A stretch of DNA of 64,000 nt from an uncultured Eubacteriales bacterium. GTDB lineage: Bacteria > Bacillota > Clostridia > Christensenellales > Aristaeellaceae. Each line of letters begins with the position of its first letter. The first letter of the stretch is position 1. The stretch lies in contig CACWXP010000015.1 of NCBI GenBank assembly GCA_902764875.1, forward strand, positions 1 through 64,000, written 5' to 3'. The notes beneath the pieces are model-generated. The model saw only the letters and a list, made by a program, of their open reading frames with translations, ran no database searches and was not told the origin of the DNA. Below are positions 54,022 through 63,156 of this stretch, piece after piece. Both the position numbers and the translations under genes were made by a program.

Positions 54022-54878
54022 AACAGAGAACAATCACGGGTCTGGCTTTGACAGCCTTTCTGGCTGTGATGCTGTGGCTGCCCGGATGGTGCATGGCGAT
54101 CGCGGTGATGGTGTGCGTCTCCCTTGCCATGTATGAGGAAATGCGGGCGCTGAAGAAGGCGGGACACAGGATCGTGGTGTGGCCGACCTGGGCCGCGATG
54201 GCGCTCTCCATCCCGCTGACCTATTTCCTGAGCCAGAAGATCATGATCCCCCTGGTCGCGGCGGCGTTCCTGGCGATGTGCGTGCAGGTGCTGTTCCGGG
54301 AGGAACCTGAACTGACGGATCTGGAAATGAGTTCGCTGCCGCTGGTGACGGTGGCGCTGCCGGGGCTGAGCCTGGTAACGCTGAGCCTGATCGATCCCTA
54401 TGCGTGGCACACGCCGGACAATCCCCTGCCGCTGCACGCGGTGGAGGTGGTGACTCTGACGCTGACCTTCGCGATTCCGCTGATGGGCGACATGATGGCG
54501 CTGTATGTGGGCAAAGCCTGCGGAAAGCGGAAGTTCTGCCCGGCGGTGAGCCCGAAGAAAACGGTTGAAGGCAGCATCGGCGGCCTGGCCGGCAGCGTGC
54601 TGGGCGCGGTAATCATTTATCTGATGACTCTGTGGCTTTGCAACGCGGAAACGCGGAGCTATCTGCCGGAATGGTGGATGTATCCGCTGCTGGGCCTGCT
54701 GGGCGGTTTCGTCGGCCAGATGGGGGACCTGTTCGCCTCCCTAGTGAAGCGGCACTGCGGACTGAAGGACTTTTCAAACATCTTTCCGGGCCACGGCGGG
54801 ATGCTGGACCGGCTGGACAGCGTGCTGTTCATGGCGGTGCTGATGTACTGCTACCGGCTGTTCTTTATGACAGTATGA
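54018..54878 (+). CDS. cdsA: Phosphatidate cytidylyltransferase
   Basis: This 286-residue membrane enzyme makes CDP-diacylglycerol from phosphatidate and CTP, the precursor of phosphatidylglycerol. About eight helices are visible, with VSPKKTVEGSIGG near 180 and the C-terminal signature GGMLDRLDSVLFMA. Its start overlaps uppS. ispG follows 30 bp later behind GGGAGAGGAG. Confidence 0.95.
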   Translation: MKQRTITGLALTAFLAVMLWLPGWCMAIAVMVCVSLAMYEEMRALKKAGHRIVVWPTWAAMALSIPLTYFLSQKIMIPLVAAAFLAMCVQVLFREEPELTDLEMSSLPLVTVALPGLSLVTLSLIDPYAWHTPDNPLPLHAVEVVTLTLTFAIPLMGDMMALYVGKACGKRKFCPAVSPKKTVEGSIGGLAGSVLGAVIIYLMTLWLCNAETRSYLPEWWMYPLLGLLGGFVGQMGDLFASLVKRHCGLKDFSNIFPGHGGMLDRLDSVLFMAVLMYCYRLFFMTV

Positions 54879-54908
54879 TTTTTTTAGGTGCGGGAGAGGA
54901 GACCAGGA

Positions 54909-55958
54909 ATGACAAAAGTTGTGAAAGTCGGACCGCTGCAGCTGGGCGGGGGGAATCCCGTGCTGGTGCAGAGCATGACGAACACGGATACACGGGACGC
55001 GGAGGCGACGCTGGCCCAGATCCGGGCCCTGGCGGACGCAGGATGCGACATCGTGCGGGTGAGTGTTTACGACGAGGCCTGCGCGGAGGCGGTGAAGAAG
55101 CTGGCGGCGGAAAGTCCCGTGCCGCTGGTGGCGGATATCCATTTCGACTATAAGCTGGCGATCCGCGCCGCGGAGAACGGGATCGCGAAGCTGCGGATCA
55201 ATCCCGGCAACATCGGCGGGGAAGCACGGGTGCGGGAACTGGCGGACTGCGCGAAGGCGCATCATATTCCGATCCGGATCGGCGTGAACAGCGGCTCCGC
55301 GGAAAAGGAACTGCTGGAGAAATACGGCGGACCCACGGCGGAATGCCTGGTGGAGAGCGCGCTGAACCACGCGCGGATGCTGGAAAAGGCCGGGTTTGAC
55401 GACATCGTGCTGAGCATGAAGAGCAGCGACGTGAAGCTGACGATCGAGGCCTACCGGCTGGCCAGCCGGAAGTGCGACTATCCGCTGCACCTGGGCGTGA
55501 CGGAAGCCGGACTGCCGGGACAGGGGACCGTCAAGAGCGCGATCGGCATCGGCGCGCTGCTGGCGGACGGCATCGGCGACACGATCCGGGTGAGCCTCAG
55601 CGGAGACCCGGTGCCGGAGGCCGCGGCGGCCTGGGACATCCTGCGGGCGCTGAACCTGCGGATTCGCGGGGTTCAGCTGATTGCCTGCCCCACCTGCGGA
55701 AGGACCTGCATCCCGGTGGAAGCCATTGCCCGCCGGGTGGAAAAGGAACTGGCGGACGTACGTGTGCCGCTGAAGGTGGCCGTGATGGGCTGCGTTGTGA
55801 ACGGCCTGGGCGAAGGCCGGGAAGCGGACGTCGGCATCGCCGGCGGAAAAACGGGCGGGGTGCTCTTCGTGCGCGGGCAGGAGCCGAGACGCGTGGAAGG
55901 AGACCTGGCGGAGGAACTGATCCGGGAAGTCCGGCAGATGGTTCAGGAGAGAGCGTAA
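54909..55958 (+). CDS. ispG: 4-hydroxy-3-methylbut-2-enyl-diphosphate synthase
   Basis: This 349-residue enzyme converts MEcPP to HMBPP in the MEP isoprenoid pathway using a [4Fe-4S] cluster. The N-terminal barrel starts VGPLQLGGGNPVLVQSMTNTDT; cluster cysteines are in CPTCGRTC (about residues 260-267) and MGCVVNG near 296. The short Gram-positive type lacks the middle domain found in plants. The ATG at 54909 is chosen since GGGAGAGGAG precedes it. Here ispG lies before dxr, whereas in many Firmicutes it follows rseP. Confidence 0.95.
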   Translation: MTKVVKVGPLQLGGGNPVLVQSMTNTDTRDAEATLAQIRALADAGCDIVRVSVYDEACAEAVKKLAAESPVPLVADIHFDYKLAIRAAENGIAKLRINPGNIGGEARVRELADCAKAHHIPIRIGVNSGSAEKELLEKYGGPTAECLVESALNHARMLEKAGFDDIVLSMKSSDVKLTIEAYRLASRKCDYPLHLGVTEAGLPGQGTVKSAIGIGALLADGIGDTIRVSLSGDPVPEAAAAWDILRALNLRIRGVQLIACPTCGRTCIPVEAIARRVEKELADVRVPLKVAVMGCVVNGLGEGREADVGIAGGKTGGVLFVRGQEPRRVEGDLAEELIREVRQMVQERA

Positions 55959-55986
55959 ACAGCGATTGCATCGGAGCGTGGAGAAC

Positions 55987-57120
55987 TTGAAGAAGATTGC
56001 CATACTGGGATCCACGGGATCCATCGGAACACAGGCGCTGGATATCTGCAGAAGGCATCCGGACCGGTACCGGGTGACGGCGCTGACGGCCCGGGGAAGC
56101 CGGGAAAAGCTTTTTGAGCAGGTGCGGGAATTCCGGCCGGAAATGGCCGGGCTGACGGAAGGGATCGATCCTGCGGAAATTCCGGAGGATCTGAAATTCT
56201 GCCGGTGGATGACCGGACAGGAGGCGCTGCACGCCGCCGCGGCGGAGGTGGAAGCGGACAAGGTGCTGGTGAGCATCGTCGGGATCGCGGGACTTCGGAG
56301 CGTGATGGACGCGCTGGGCGCCGGGCGGCAGGTGCTGCTGGCCAACAAGGAAGCGCTGGTGACCGGCGGCCACCTGGTGACGGATCTGGCGAAGAAGATC
56401 GGGAAGCCGCTGCTGCCCGTGGACAGCGAACACAGCGCGATTTTCCAGTGCCTGCAGAGCGCCGGGGGCAACCGGGCGGAAAAAATCCTGCTGACGGCCT
56501 CGGGCGGGCCCTTCCGGAAATGGGAGAAGGAACGCATTGAAAAGGCGACGCCGGCGGAAGCGCTGAAACATCCGAACTGGAACATGGGCGCGAAAATTAC
56601 GGTGGATTCCGCCAGCATGTTCAACAAGGGCCTGGAGATCATGGAAGCCCGGTGGCTGTTCGACATGCCGGAGGACCGGATTGAAGTGGTGGTGCATCCG
56701 GAGAGCATTGTGCATTCCGCGGTGGTGTTCCGGGACGGCGCGGTGCTGGCCCAGCTGGGGCTGCCGGATATGCGCGTGCCCATCGGATACGCGATGTCTT
56801 ATCCGGAGCGGTTGGAAACGGGCGTTGCGGAGCCGGACCTGTTCGCGCTGGGCAGCCTGACGTTTGAAAAACCGGACGAGAAGAAGTTCCCGGCGCTGCG
56901 GCTGGCGCGGGAAGCGCTTCGGGCAGGCGGCGCGGCCTGCACTGTTTTCAACGGCGCCAACGAAGAAGCGGTGGCGGCCTTCCTGCGGGAAGAGATTGCC
57001 TTCGGGGAGATTGCCCGGCGGGTGGAAAACGCCATGGAGAAACTGAGCGGCCTTCCGGCGGACAATCTGGAAGAGATTCTGGACGCGGACCGGCGGGCCC
57101 GGGAACTTGTGCGCTGCTGA
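55987..57120 (+). CDS. dxr: 1-deoxy-D-xylulose 5-phosphate reductoisomerase
   Basis: This 377-residue enzyme makes MEP from DXP, the first committed step of the MEP pathway. Motifs: NADPH-binding GSTGSIG (8-14), VDSEHSAIFQ with metal ligands near 150, and SASMFNKGLEIMEA near 210. The start is uncertain: TTG at 55987 gives the expected MKKIAILGSTGS and has CGGAG about 10 bases upstream; GTG at 55978 is possible but poorly placed. An 88-bp gap follows before rseP. Confidence 0.93.
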   Translation: MKKIAILGSTGSIGTQALDICRRHPDRYRVTALTARGSREKLFEQVREFRPEMAGLTEGIDPAEIPEDLKFCRWMTGQEALHAAAAEVEADKVLVSIVGIAGLRSVMDALGAGRQVLLANKEALVTGGHLVTDLAKKIGKPLLPVDSEHSAIFQCLQSAGGNRAEKILLTASGGPFRKWEKERIEKATPAEALKHPNWNMGAKITVDSASMFNKGLEIMEARWLFDMPEDRIEVVVHPESIVHSAVVFRDGAVLAQLGLPDMRVPIGYAMSYPERLETGVAEPDLFALGSLTFEKPDEKKFPALRLAREALRAGGAACTVFNGANEEAVAAFLREEIAFGEIARRVENAMEKLSGLPADNLEEILDADRRARELVRC

Positions 57121-57208
57121 GCATTTCCGTTCAGCGGCGGATGATGCTGCCGGCTGCGGGAAGTGCAGTATTTTGGGATAAGGTTTATTAAGGAGCAAGG
57201 TAACGACA

Positions 57209-58312
57209 GTGTATATTATTCTGGCGATTCTGCTTTTGGCCATTCTGATTGTCGTACATGAATTCGGACATTTTATGGCGGCGCGGGCGATGAAAATCGA
57301 TGTGTGCGAGTTTGCCGTCGGATTCGGTCCGAAGCTGGTCGGATGGAAGAGCAAAAAATATGAGACCACCTTTGCGATCCGGGCGATCCCCATGGGGGGA
57401 TACTGCTCCTTTTACGGGGAGGACGACGCCACCGGAAAGTCGAAGGACGATCCGCGGAATTTCGGGAACCACAGCGTTTGGAAACGGATGTTTGTGATCC
57501 TGATGGGGCCGATGATGAACTTTGTGCTGGCCTTCGTTGCGGCGGTGGTGCTGATCTGGTGCACCGGGATCACGGTGGCGGTGGAACCGGAACAGGTGGA
57601 TCCCTTTATCCAGGAAGTCATGGCTTCCGGGCCGGCCCACGACGCGGGAATGAAGGCCGGGGACGAAGTGCTGGAGATCAACGGAAAGAACATGATGGAC
57701 GGCACCATGGATACGCTGCTGAACACCATTTCTTCCTGGAAGGAAGGAGACGGCCCGCTGCGGATGACCATCCGGCGGAACGGAGAAACGGTACAGACGG
57801 AAGTGACACCCGTATGGAATGAAGAAGCCGGGAAAATGCAGATCGGGGTATACATTGGCGGCTATTTGCGGACGGAAACGAAGCCCGCCGGCTTTTTCGG
57901 CGGCATCGGCGAAGCCTGGAGAATGTGCACCAACGCCGGCGGAGCGATCCTTCGGGCGCTGAAGAACCTGGTGACCAAGGGCGAGGGTCTGGAGGACACG
58001 GCGGGGCCGGTGGGCATTGTATCCATGATTTCCACCCAGGTGGAGGGCCAGGTGAAACAGGGCGGCGCCGGCGCCGGGATCGACATGTTCACGCAGCTGC
58101 TGATCCTGATTTCCATCAATCTGGGCCTGATGAACCTGCTGCCGATTCCGGGACTGGACGGAAGCCGGCTGGTTTTCGGCATCATTGAAGCGATCCGCGG
58201 AAAGCCCGTGCCGCCGCAGAAGGAAGCGGTGGTGCACCTGATCGGGATGGGGCTGCTGCTGGCGCTGATGGTGTTCTTTACTTTTAAGGATATTATGAGG
58301 CTGTTTCAATGA
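57209..58312 (+). CDS. rseP: Site-2 protease RseP family
   Basis: This 367-residue intramembrane zinc metalloprotease cleaves transmembrane segments, such as anti-sigma factors and signal peptides. The HExxH motif (H17, E18, H21) lies in the first helix; a PDZ domain spans about 130-210 (ASGPAHDAGMKAGDEVLEING); the third zinc ligand is in LPIPGLDGSRLVF near residue 315. GTG is the start, with AAGG 8 bases upstream. Its stop overlaps polC by 4 bases. Confidence 0.93.
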   Translation: MYIILAILLLAILIVVHEFGHFMAARAMKIDVCEFAVGFGPKLVGWKSKKYETTFAIRAIPMGGYCSFYGEDDATGKSKDDPRNFGNHSVWKRMFVILMGPMMNFVLAFVAAVVLIWCTGITVAVEPEQVDPFIQEVMASGPAHDAGMKAGDEVLEINGKNMMDGTMDTLLNTISSWKEGDGPLRMTIRRNGETVQTEVTPVWNEEAGKMQIGVYIGGYLRTETKPAGFFGGIGEAWRMCTNAGGAILRALKNLVTKGEGLEDTAGPVGIVSMISTQVEGQVKQGGAGAGIDMFTQLLILISINLGLMNLLPIPGLDGSRLVFGIIEAIRGKPVPPQKEAVVHLIGMGLLLALMVFFTFKDIMRLFQ

Positions 58313-61300
58313 GCTATGAAGATCTGATGGCGCGGATTGCGCGGGAGATACCGGAGCTGGCGGGAAGGCTTTCGGCGCCCCGCGTGACGTACGTCAAATC
58401 TCTTCAAAAAACCTATATTACCTTCGAATCCGGCGTGCTGGCGGGGGAAAAGCAGTTTTTGCGGCTGGAAAAGATCCTGCGGGAGCTGTTTCCGGGGCGG
58501 CCGCTGTCCGTCCGCGTGGTTTCGCGGTGCCTGAAAGACAGCTTTCTGGAGGATCCGACGCCTTACCGGCAGGTGCTGGACGATTTTCTGCGGCGGAACT
58601 ATCCTTCCGCGGCGGGGTGGGTCGGGCAGATTGACTGGCAGATCGAAAAGAACCAGCTGAGCGGCAGCAATCTGCCGGCGGGGGAAGAGGAAGCATTGCT
58701 GACGCTGGTTTTCCCCAGCGAAATCAGCCTGCATGTGATGGCGGAGCGGAATATCGGCGCCCGGCTGGCCCAGGCGGTTTCGGATATTTTCGGCGCCCGG
58801 ATCCGGGTGGAGATGACCGTGGCCGGCGACCGGGAGGAGCGGCTGCGGAAGCTGCAGGCGGAGCGCCGGGACGCGGTGCTGGTCGTGACCCGGGAAGAAA
58901 TGGAAAAACGCGCCGCGGAGGAAGCGCAAAAGGCGGCGGCTGCAGGAGGCGCCGGGGAAAAGAAAGCAGGCCCGCGGAAAAAGACGGAAGCGGAGGGGTC
59001 TGCGGCCGCTGCGGCAGCGAAGCCCATCATCGGCAGAAGCATCGGAGACAAGCCGGTGGAGATCCGGGAGCTGACGGGGGAAAGCGGGCTGACCGTGATC
59101 CAGGGCGAGATCTTCAAACTGGAAACGAAGGAACTCAAGGGCGGCGAAATGCTGCTGGTTTCCTTTGCGGTGACGGACTATACCAGTTCCATTCTCTGCA
59201 AGGCTTTTTTCCGCTACCGTCCGCGCTTTGCGCGCAAGGGGGAGGCGGAGGAAACCCCGATTACTGATGAAGAGCGCCAGGCCGTGAACGACAAGGTTGC
59301 CCGGATCAAGGTGGGCATGAACGTCAAGGTCCGGGGCGAATGCCTGTACGACAGCTATGCCCGGGAAATTTCCGTTAACGTTCGGGATATGGTGGAAGCG
59401 GAGAAGGAAGAACGGGAGGATACGGCGCCGGAAAAACGGGTGGAGCTTCATATGCATACCAATATGTCCACGATGGACGCCCTGACGCCGGCGGAAGACC
59501 TGATTGCCCGGGCTGCGAAATGGGGACATTCGGCCGTGGCCGTAACGGATCACGGCGTGCTGCAGTCCTTCCCGGCGGCGTTTAAAGCGGCTAAGGGAAA
59601 AATCAAGCTGATCCCCGGCTGCGAAGGATACCTGGTGGACGATAAGGCCATTGTGGCCGGCGCGGACGAACGCCTCTACGACGGGCCCATCGTGGTGCTG
59701 GACTTTGAAAGCACGGGACTCAACACCGCCAAGGCGAAGATCATCGAAGTCGGCGCCGTGAAACTGGTGGAAGGCACGGTGGTGGAAACCTTTGAACAGC
59801 TGGTGGATCCGGGGGAAATGCTGCCGCCGAAAATCACGGAAATCACCGGGATTACCGACGCCAATCTCCAGGGACAGCCCACGGCGGCAGAGGTGCTTCC
59901 GAAACTGCTGGCATTTATCGGGGACGCTCCGATTGCCGCCCATAACGCGTCCTTTGACGCGAACCTGATGCGAAGCGAACTGAAACGGCTGGATCTGAAC
60001 TGGAACGGACCGGTGCTGGACACGCTGGTGTATGCCCGGAAACTGTATCCGAAGCTGAAATCCTACCGGCTGGCGGCGCTGTGCAAGCACCTGGGGGTCA
60101 GCCTGAAGAATGCGCACCGGGCGGTGCACGACGCTGCGGCAACGGCCCAGTGCCTGGCCAGGATGTTTGACGAGACACGGGAAAGATATCCCGAGATGAC
60201 AACCCAGCGGCAGCTGAACGCAACGCTGCAGGGCGGGGCGATCGGGGAAAGCTGGCATATCATCCTGCTGGCGAAGAACCGGACGGGACTGGTGAATCTG
60301 AACCGGCTGGTGTCCATCAGCCATCTGGAATACTTCCGCCGCACGCCGCATATGCCCCGGGACATTATTCAACAGTACCGGGACGGCCTGATCCTCGGCA
60401 GTGCCTGCGAAGCGGGGGAACTGTTCCGGGCCTGCTGCCGGGGCGAGGATATGGAGAAACTGAAGGAGATTGCTTCCTTCTACGATTATCTGGAGATTCA
60501 GCCCATCGGCAACAACGCTTTTATGCTGCGAAACGGTGAAGCCGACTCGGAAGAGGAACTCCGGAACCTGAACCGCCTGATCGTCCGGCTTGGCGATGAG
60601 CTTGGCAAACCGGTGGTCGCCACGGGTGACGTGCATTTTATGGACCCGAAGGACGCCATCGGCCGGGCGATTATTCAGGCCGGTATGAAGTTTGACGACG
60701 CGGACCTGCAGCCGCCGCTGTACTTCCGGACCACGAACGAGATGCTGCAGGAGTTTGCCTATCTCGGGCCTGAAAAAGCGAGGGAGGTCGTGATCGAAAA
60801 CCCCCGGAAAATCGCGGACATGGTGGAGGAGATCCGGCTGTTCCCGAAGCATCCGAAGGGTGAGGACACGTTCCAGCCTTACTGGGATTTCGCCGAGGAC
60901 ATGATTCAGGAAATGACATGGTCCACAGCCCGGGAACTGTACGGCGATCCGCTGCCGGAAATCGTGGAGAAACGCCTGACCAAGGAACTGAAGTCCATTG
61001 TCGGCTACGGATACTGCACGCTGTACGCCATCGCACAGAAACTGGTTTCCCGCTCGCTGGAGGACGGATACCTGGTGGGCAGCCGCGGCAGCGTGGGCTC
61101 CAGCCTGGTGGCGCGGATGTGCGGCATCACGGAGGTGAACGCCCTTCCGCCCCATTACCGCTGCACCCGGTGCCGTCAGGGTTTCTTTGACGTGGACAAA
61201 AGCCGGTATCACGTCGGCGTGGACCTGCCGGACAAGGACTGTCCGGTGTGCGGGCAGAAGCTGGTGAAGGACGGTTTCGACATTCCTTTCGAGGTTTTCC

Positions 61301-62742
61301 TGGGTTTCGAGGGCGACAAGGTGCCGGATATCGACCTGAACTTCTCCGGCGAATACCAGAACCGGGCACATCACTATGTGGAGGAGCTCTTCGGGCACGA
61401 CCATGTGTTCCGGGCGGGCACGATCAGCGGCCTTGCGGACAAGACGGCCTACGGCTATGTGCTGAAATATCTGGAGGAGCGGGGCATTCAGGCCGGGAAT
61501 GCGGAAAAGGAACGCCTGGCCCTGGAATGCACCGGCGTGAAGCGGACGACGGGCCAGCACCCGGGCGGCATGGTCGTCGTTCCGCTGGAGTATGAGATCT
61601 ACGACTTTACCGCGGTGCAGCATCCGGCGGACGACCTGGAAAGCGACTTTACCACGACGCACTTTGATTTCAACTCCATGCACGACATTCTGGTGAAGCT
61701 GGACTGCCTTGGGCACGACGATCCGACCATGCTCCACGAGCTGGAGATCCTCACGGGCATCAACTTCAAGGATGTGCCGCTGGACGATCCGGACGTGCGC
61801 AGCCTGTTTTCTTCGCCGGAAGTGCTGGGGGTGAAATCCGAGGACATCCTGTGCAACACGGGGACCTACGGCGTGCCGGAATTCGGCACAGGATTTGTGC
61901 GCGGGATGCTGGAGGAAACCAAACCCCACACCATGGAGGAGCTGCTGCGGATTTCCGGCCTGAGCCACGGAACGGACGTTTGGCTTGGGAACGCGGCGGA
62001 TCTGATCGCCTCGGGTACGGCAACGCTGAGCGAGTGCGTGTGCTGCCGTGACGATATCATGAATTACCTGATTGACAAAGGCGTGCAGCCGAAGCTGGCT
62101 TTCACGACCATGGAAAGCGTCCGGAAGGGGAAGGGCCTGAAGCCTGAGATGGAGCAGGCCATGATTGACCAGCAGGTGCCGGACTGGTTCATGGACAGCT
62201 GCAAAAAGATCAAATACATGTTCCCGAAGGGGCATGCGGTGGCATACGTGACGATGGCGCTGCGGGTGGCGTGGTTCAAGGTACATCAGCCGCTGGCGTA
62301 TTACTGCGCTTACTTTACGGTGCGGGGAGACGGATTTGACGCCACCACCATGATCCTGAGTCCGGACGCGGCCCGGAAAAAGATCAACGAAATACGCACC
62401 ATGGACAAACCCACGGCACGGGACAAGGATACGGCGACGTGTCTGGAACTGGTGCTGGAAATGAATCTGCGGGGCATCAAGTTCCTGCCGGTGGATCTGT
62501 ACAAAAGCGATGTGCGCAGGTTCCTGATCGAAGACGGGAATATTCGCTGCCCCTTTATCAGCCTGCCGGGACTCGGGGAAAGCGTTGCCGTGACAATTGC
62601 GGAAGCCCGGGAAGAAGGACAGTTCCTGAGCGTGGAGGACCTGAAAAAACGCGGAAAGGCCGGCAGCGCGGTGGTGGATATGCTGCGGGCCCACGGCGCG
62701 CTGGACGGCCTGACGGAGACAAATCAGATCAGTATGTTCTGA
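58309..62742 (+). CDS. polC: DNA polymerase III PolC, Gram-positive replicase
   Basis: This 1477-residue replicative polymerase is the hallmark of low-GC Gram-positives. Domains in order: N-terminal domains (1-200), an Ala/Lys-rich linker (about 205-245), OB fold (about 250-360), the PHP domain beginning ELHMHTNMSTMDAL near 385, which is split by a DnaQ-like exonuclease starting VLDFESTGLN near 463 (DFE motif), then the palm and fingers. The zinc-ribbon CTRC and CPVCG cysteines near 950-985 and DIDLNFSGE (palm Asp) near 1005 are visible. The length fits PolC (about 1440). It is coupled to rseP and followed by divIC rather than rimP-nusA. Confidence 0.97.
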   Translation: MSYEDLMARIAREIPELAGRLSAPRVTYVKSLQKTYITFESGVLAGEKQFLRLEKILRELFPGRPLSVRVVSRCLKDSFLEDPTPYRQVLDDFLRRNYPSAAGWVGQIDWQIEKNQLSGSNLPAGEEEALLTLVFPSEISLHVMAERNIGARLAQAVSDIFGARIRVEMTVAGDREERLRKLQAERRDAVLVVTREEMEKRAAEEAQKAAAAGGAGEKKAGPRKKTEAEGSAAAAAAKPIIGRSIGDKPVEIRELTGESGLTVIQGEIFKLETKELKGGEMLLVSFAVTDYTSSILCKAFFRYRPRFARKGEAEETPITDEERQAVNDKVARIKVGMNVKVRGECLYDSYAREISVNVRDMVEAEKEEREDTAPEKRVELHMHTNMSTMDALTPAEDLIARAAKWGHSAVAVTDHGVLQSFPAAFKAAKGKIKLIPGCEGYLVDDKAIVAGADERLYDGPIVVLDFESTGLNTAKAKIIEVGAVKLVEGTVVETFEQLVDPGEMLPPKITEITGITDANLQGQPTAAEVLPKLLAFIGDAPIAAHNASFDANLMRSELKRLDLNWNGPVLDTLVYARKLYPKLKSYRLAALCKHLGVSLKNAHRAVHDAAATAQCLARMFDETRERYPEMTTQRQLNATLQGGAIGESWHIILLAKNRTGLVNLNRLVSISHLEYFRRTPHMPRDIIQQYRDGLILGSACEAGELFRACCRGEDMEKLKEIASFYDYLEIQPIGNNAFMLRNGEADSEEELRNLNRLIVRLGDELGKPVVATGDVHFMDPKDAIGRAIIQAGMKFDDADLQPPLYFRTTNEMLQEFAYLGPEKAREVVIENPRKIADMVEEIRLFPKHPKGEDTFQPYWDFAEDMIQEMTWSTARELYGDPLPEIVEKRLTKELKSIVGYGYCTLYAIAQKLVSRSLEDGYLVGSRGSVGSSLVARMCGITEVNALPPHYRCTRCRQGFFDVDKSRYHVGVDLPDKDCPVCGQKLVKDGFDIPFEVFLGFEGDKVPDIDLNFSGEYQNRAHHYVEELFGHDHVFRAGTISGLADKTAYGYVLKYLEERGIQAGNAEKERLALECTGVKRTTGQHPGGMVVVPLEYEIYDFTAVQHPADDLESDFTTTHFDFNSMHDILVKLDCLGHDDPTMLHELEILTGINFKDVPLDDPDVRSLFSSPEVLGVKSEDILCNTGTYGVPEFGTGFVRGMLEETKPHTMEELLRISGLSHGTDVWLGNAADLIASGTATLSECVCCRDDIMNYLIDKGVQPKLAFTTMESVRKGKGLKPEMEQAMIDQQVPDWFMDSCKKIKYMFPKGHAVAYVTMALRVAWFKVHQPLAYYCAYFTVRGDGFDATTMILSPDAARKKINEIRTMDKPTARDKDTATCLELVLEMNLRGIKFLPVDLYKSDVRRFLIEDGNIRCPFISLPGLGESVAVTIAEAREEGQFLSVEDLKKRGKAGSAVVDMLRAHGALDGLTETNQISMF

Positions 62743-62804
62743 CAAACGGAAGGAATCGGAAAATAAACGGAGAAATGTATAAGGAAACAGGGAGGTGAAA
62801 AAGG

Positions 62805-63143
62805 ATGCACCGGACCATGACGTTGAAAGGATTCATCCTGATTCTTTTCCTGATTCTGGCGGTGTTTCTGTTTTTTCACCTTTTGATGAAGGGTGATCTC
62901 ACCCGCAAGGCGGAGCAGGAAGAATCGCTGCGGGAGGCCCTGGCCCAGCTGCAGGAAGAGGAAAAGGACCTGAAGGCGCAGCTGAGCATTGTCGGAACGG
63001 AGGACTACATTGTTTCCAGCGCCATGGAAAACTACGCCTACGTGAAAAAGGACGATATACGGTTTGAGTTTTCCAATCCCGAAGCGCTCTACACTTATTC
63101 AGAGGAAGAACTGCGGATTCTCGTGGACGAAATGGCGGACTGA
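62805..63143 (+). CDS. DivIC/FtsB-type septum formation protein
   Basis: This 112-residue protein has a single membrane helix (about 8-28), a coiled coil (about 30-65, AEQEESLREALAQLQEEEKDLKAQLS) and a short C-terminal domain containing EDYIVSSAMENYAYVKKDDIRF. This matches DivIC/FtsB, which links FtsL and FtsQ at the division site. AGGGAGGTG precedes the ATG. It is followed after 13 bp by ppx/gppA; in Bacillus, divIC lies near an S1-domain gene and a GppA-type gene, so the pair is a known neighbourhood. Confidence 0.85.
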   Translation: MHRTMTLKGFILILFLILAVFLFFHLLMKGDLTRKAEQEESLREALAQLQEEEKDLKAQLSIVGTEDYIVSSAMENYAYVKKDDIRFEFSNPEALYTYSEEELRILVDEMAD

Positions 63144-63156
63144 TGGAGGAGAGCAT

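Noticed and set aside
58306..62745. A 1479-codon open frame on the minus strand exactly covering polC
   Set aside because: It mirrors polC codon for codon because of the GC-rich third positions; its product is His/Arg/Pro-rich and has no domains, ribosome site or promoter.
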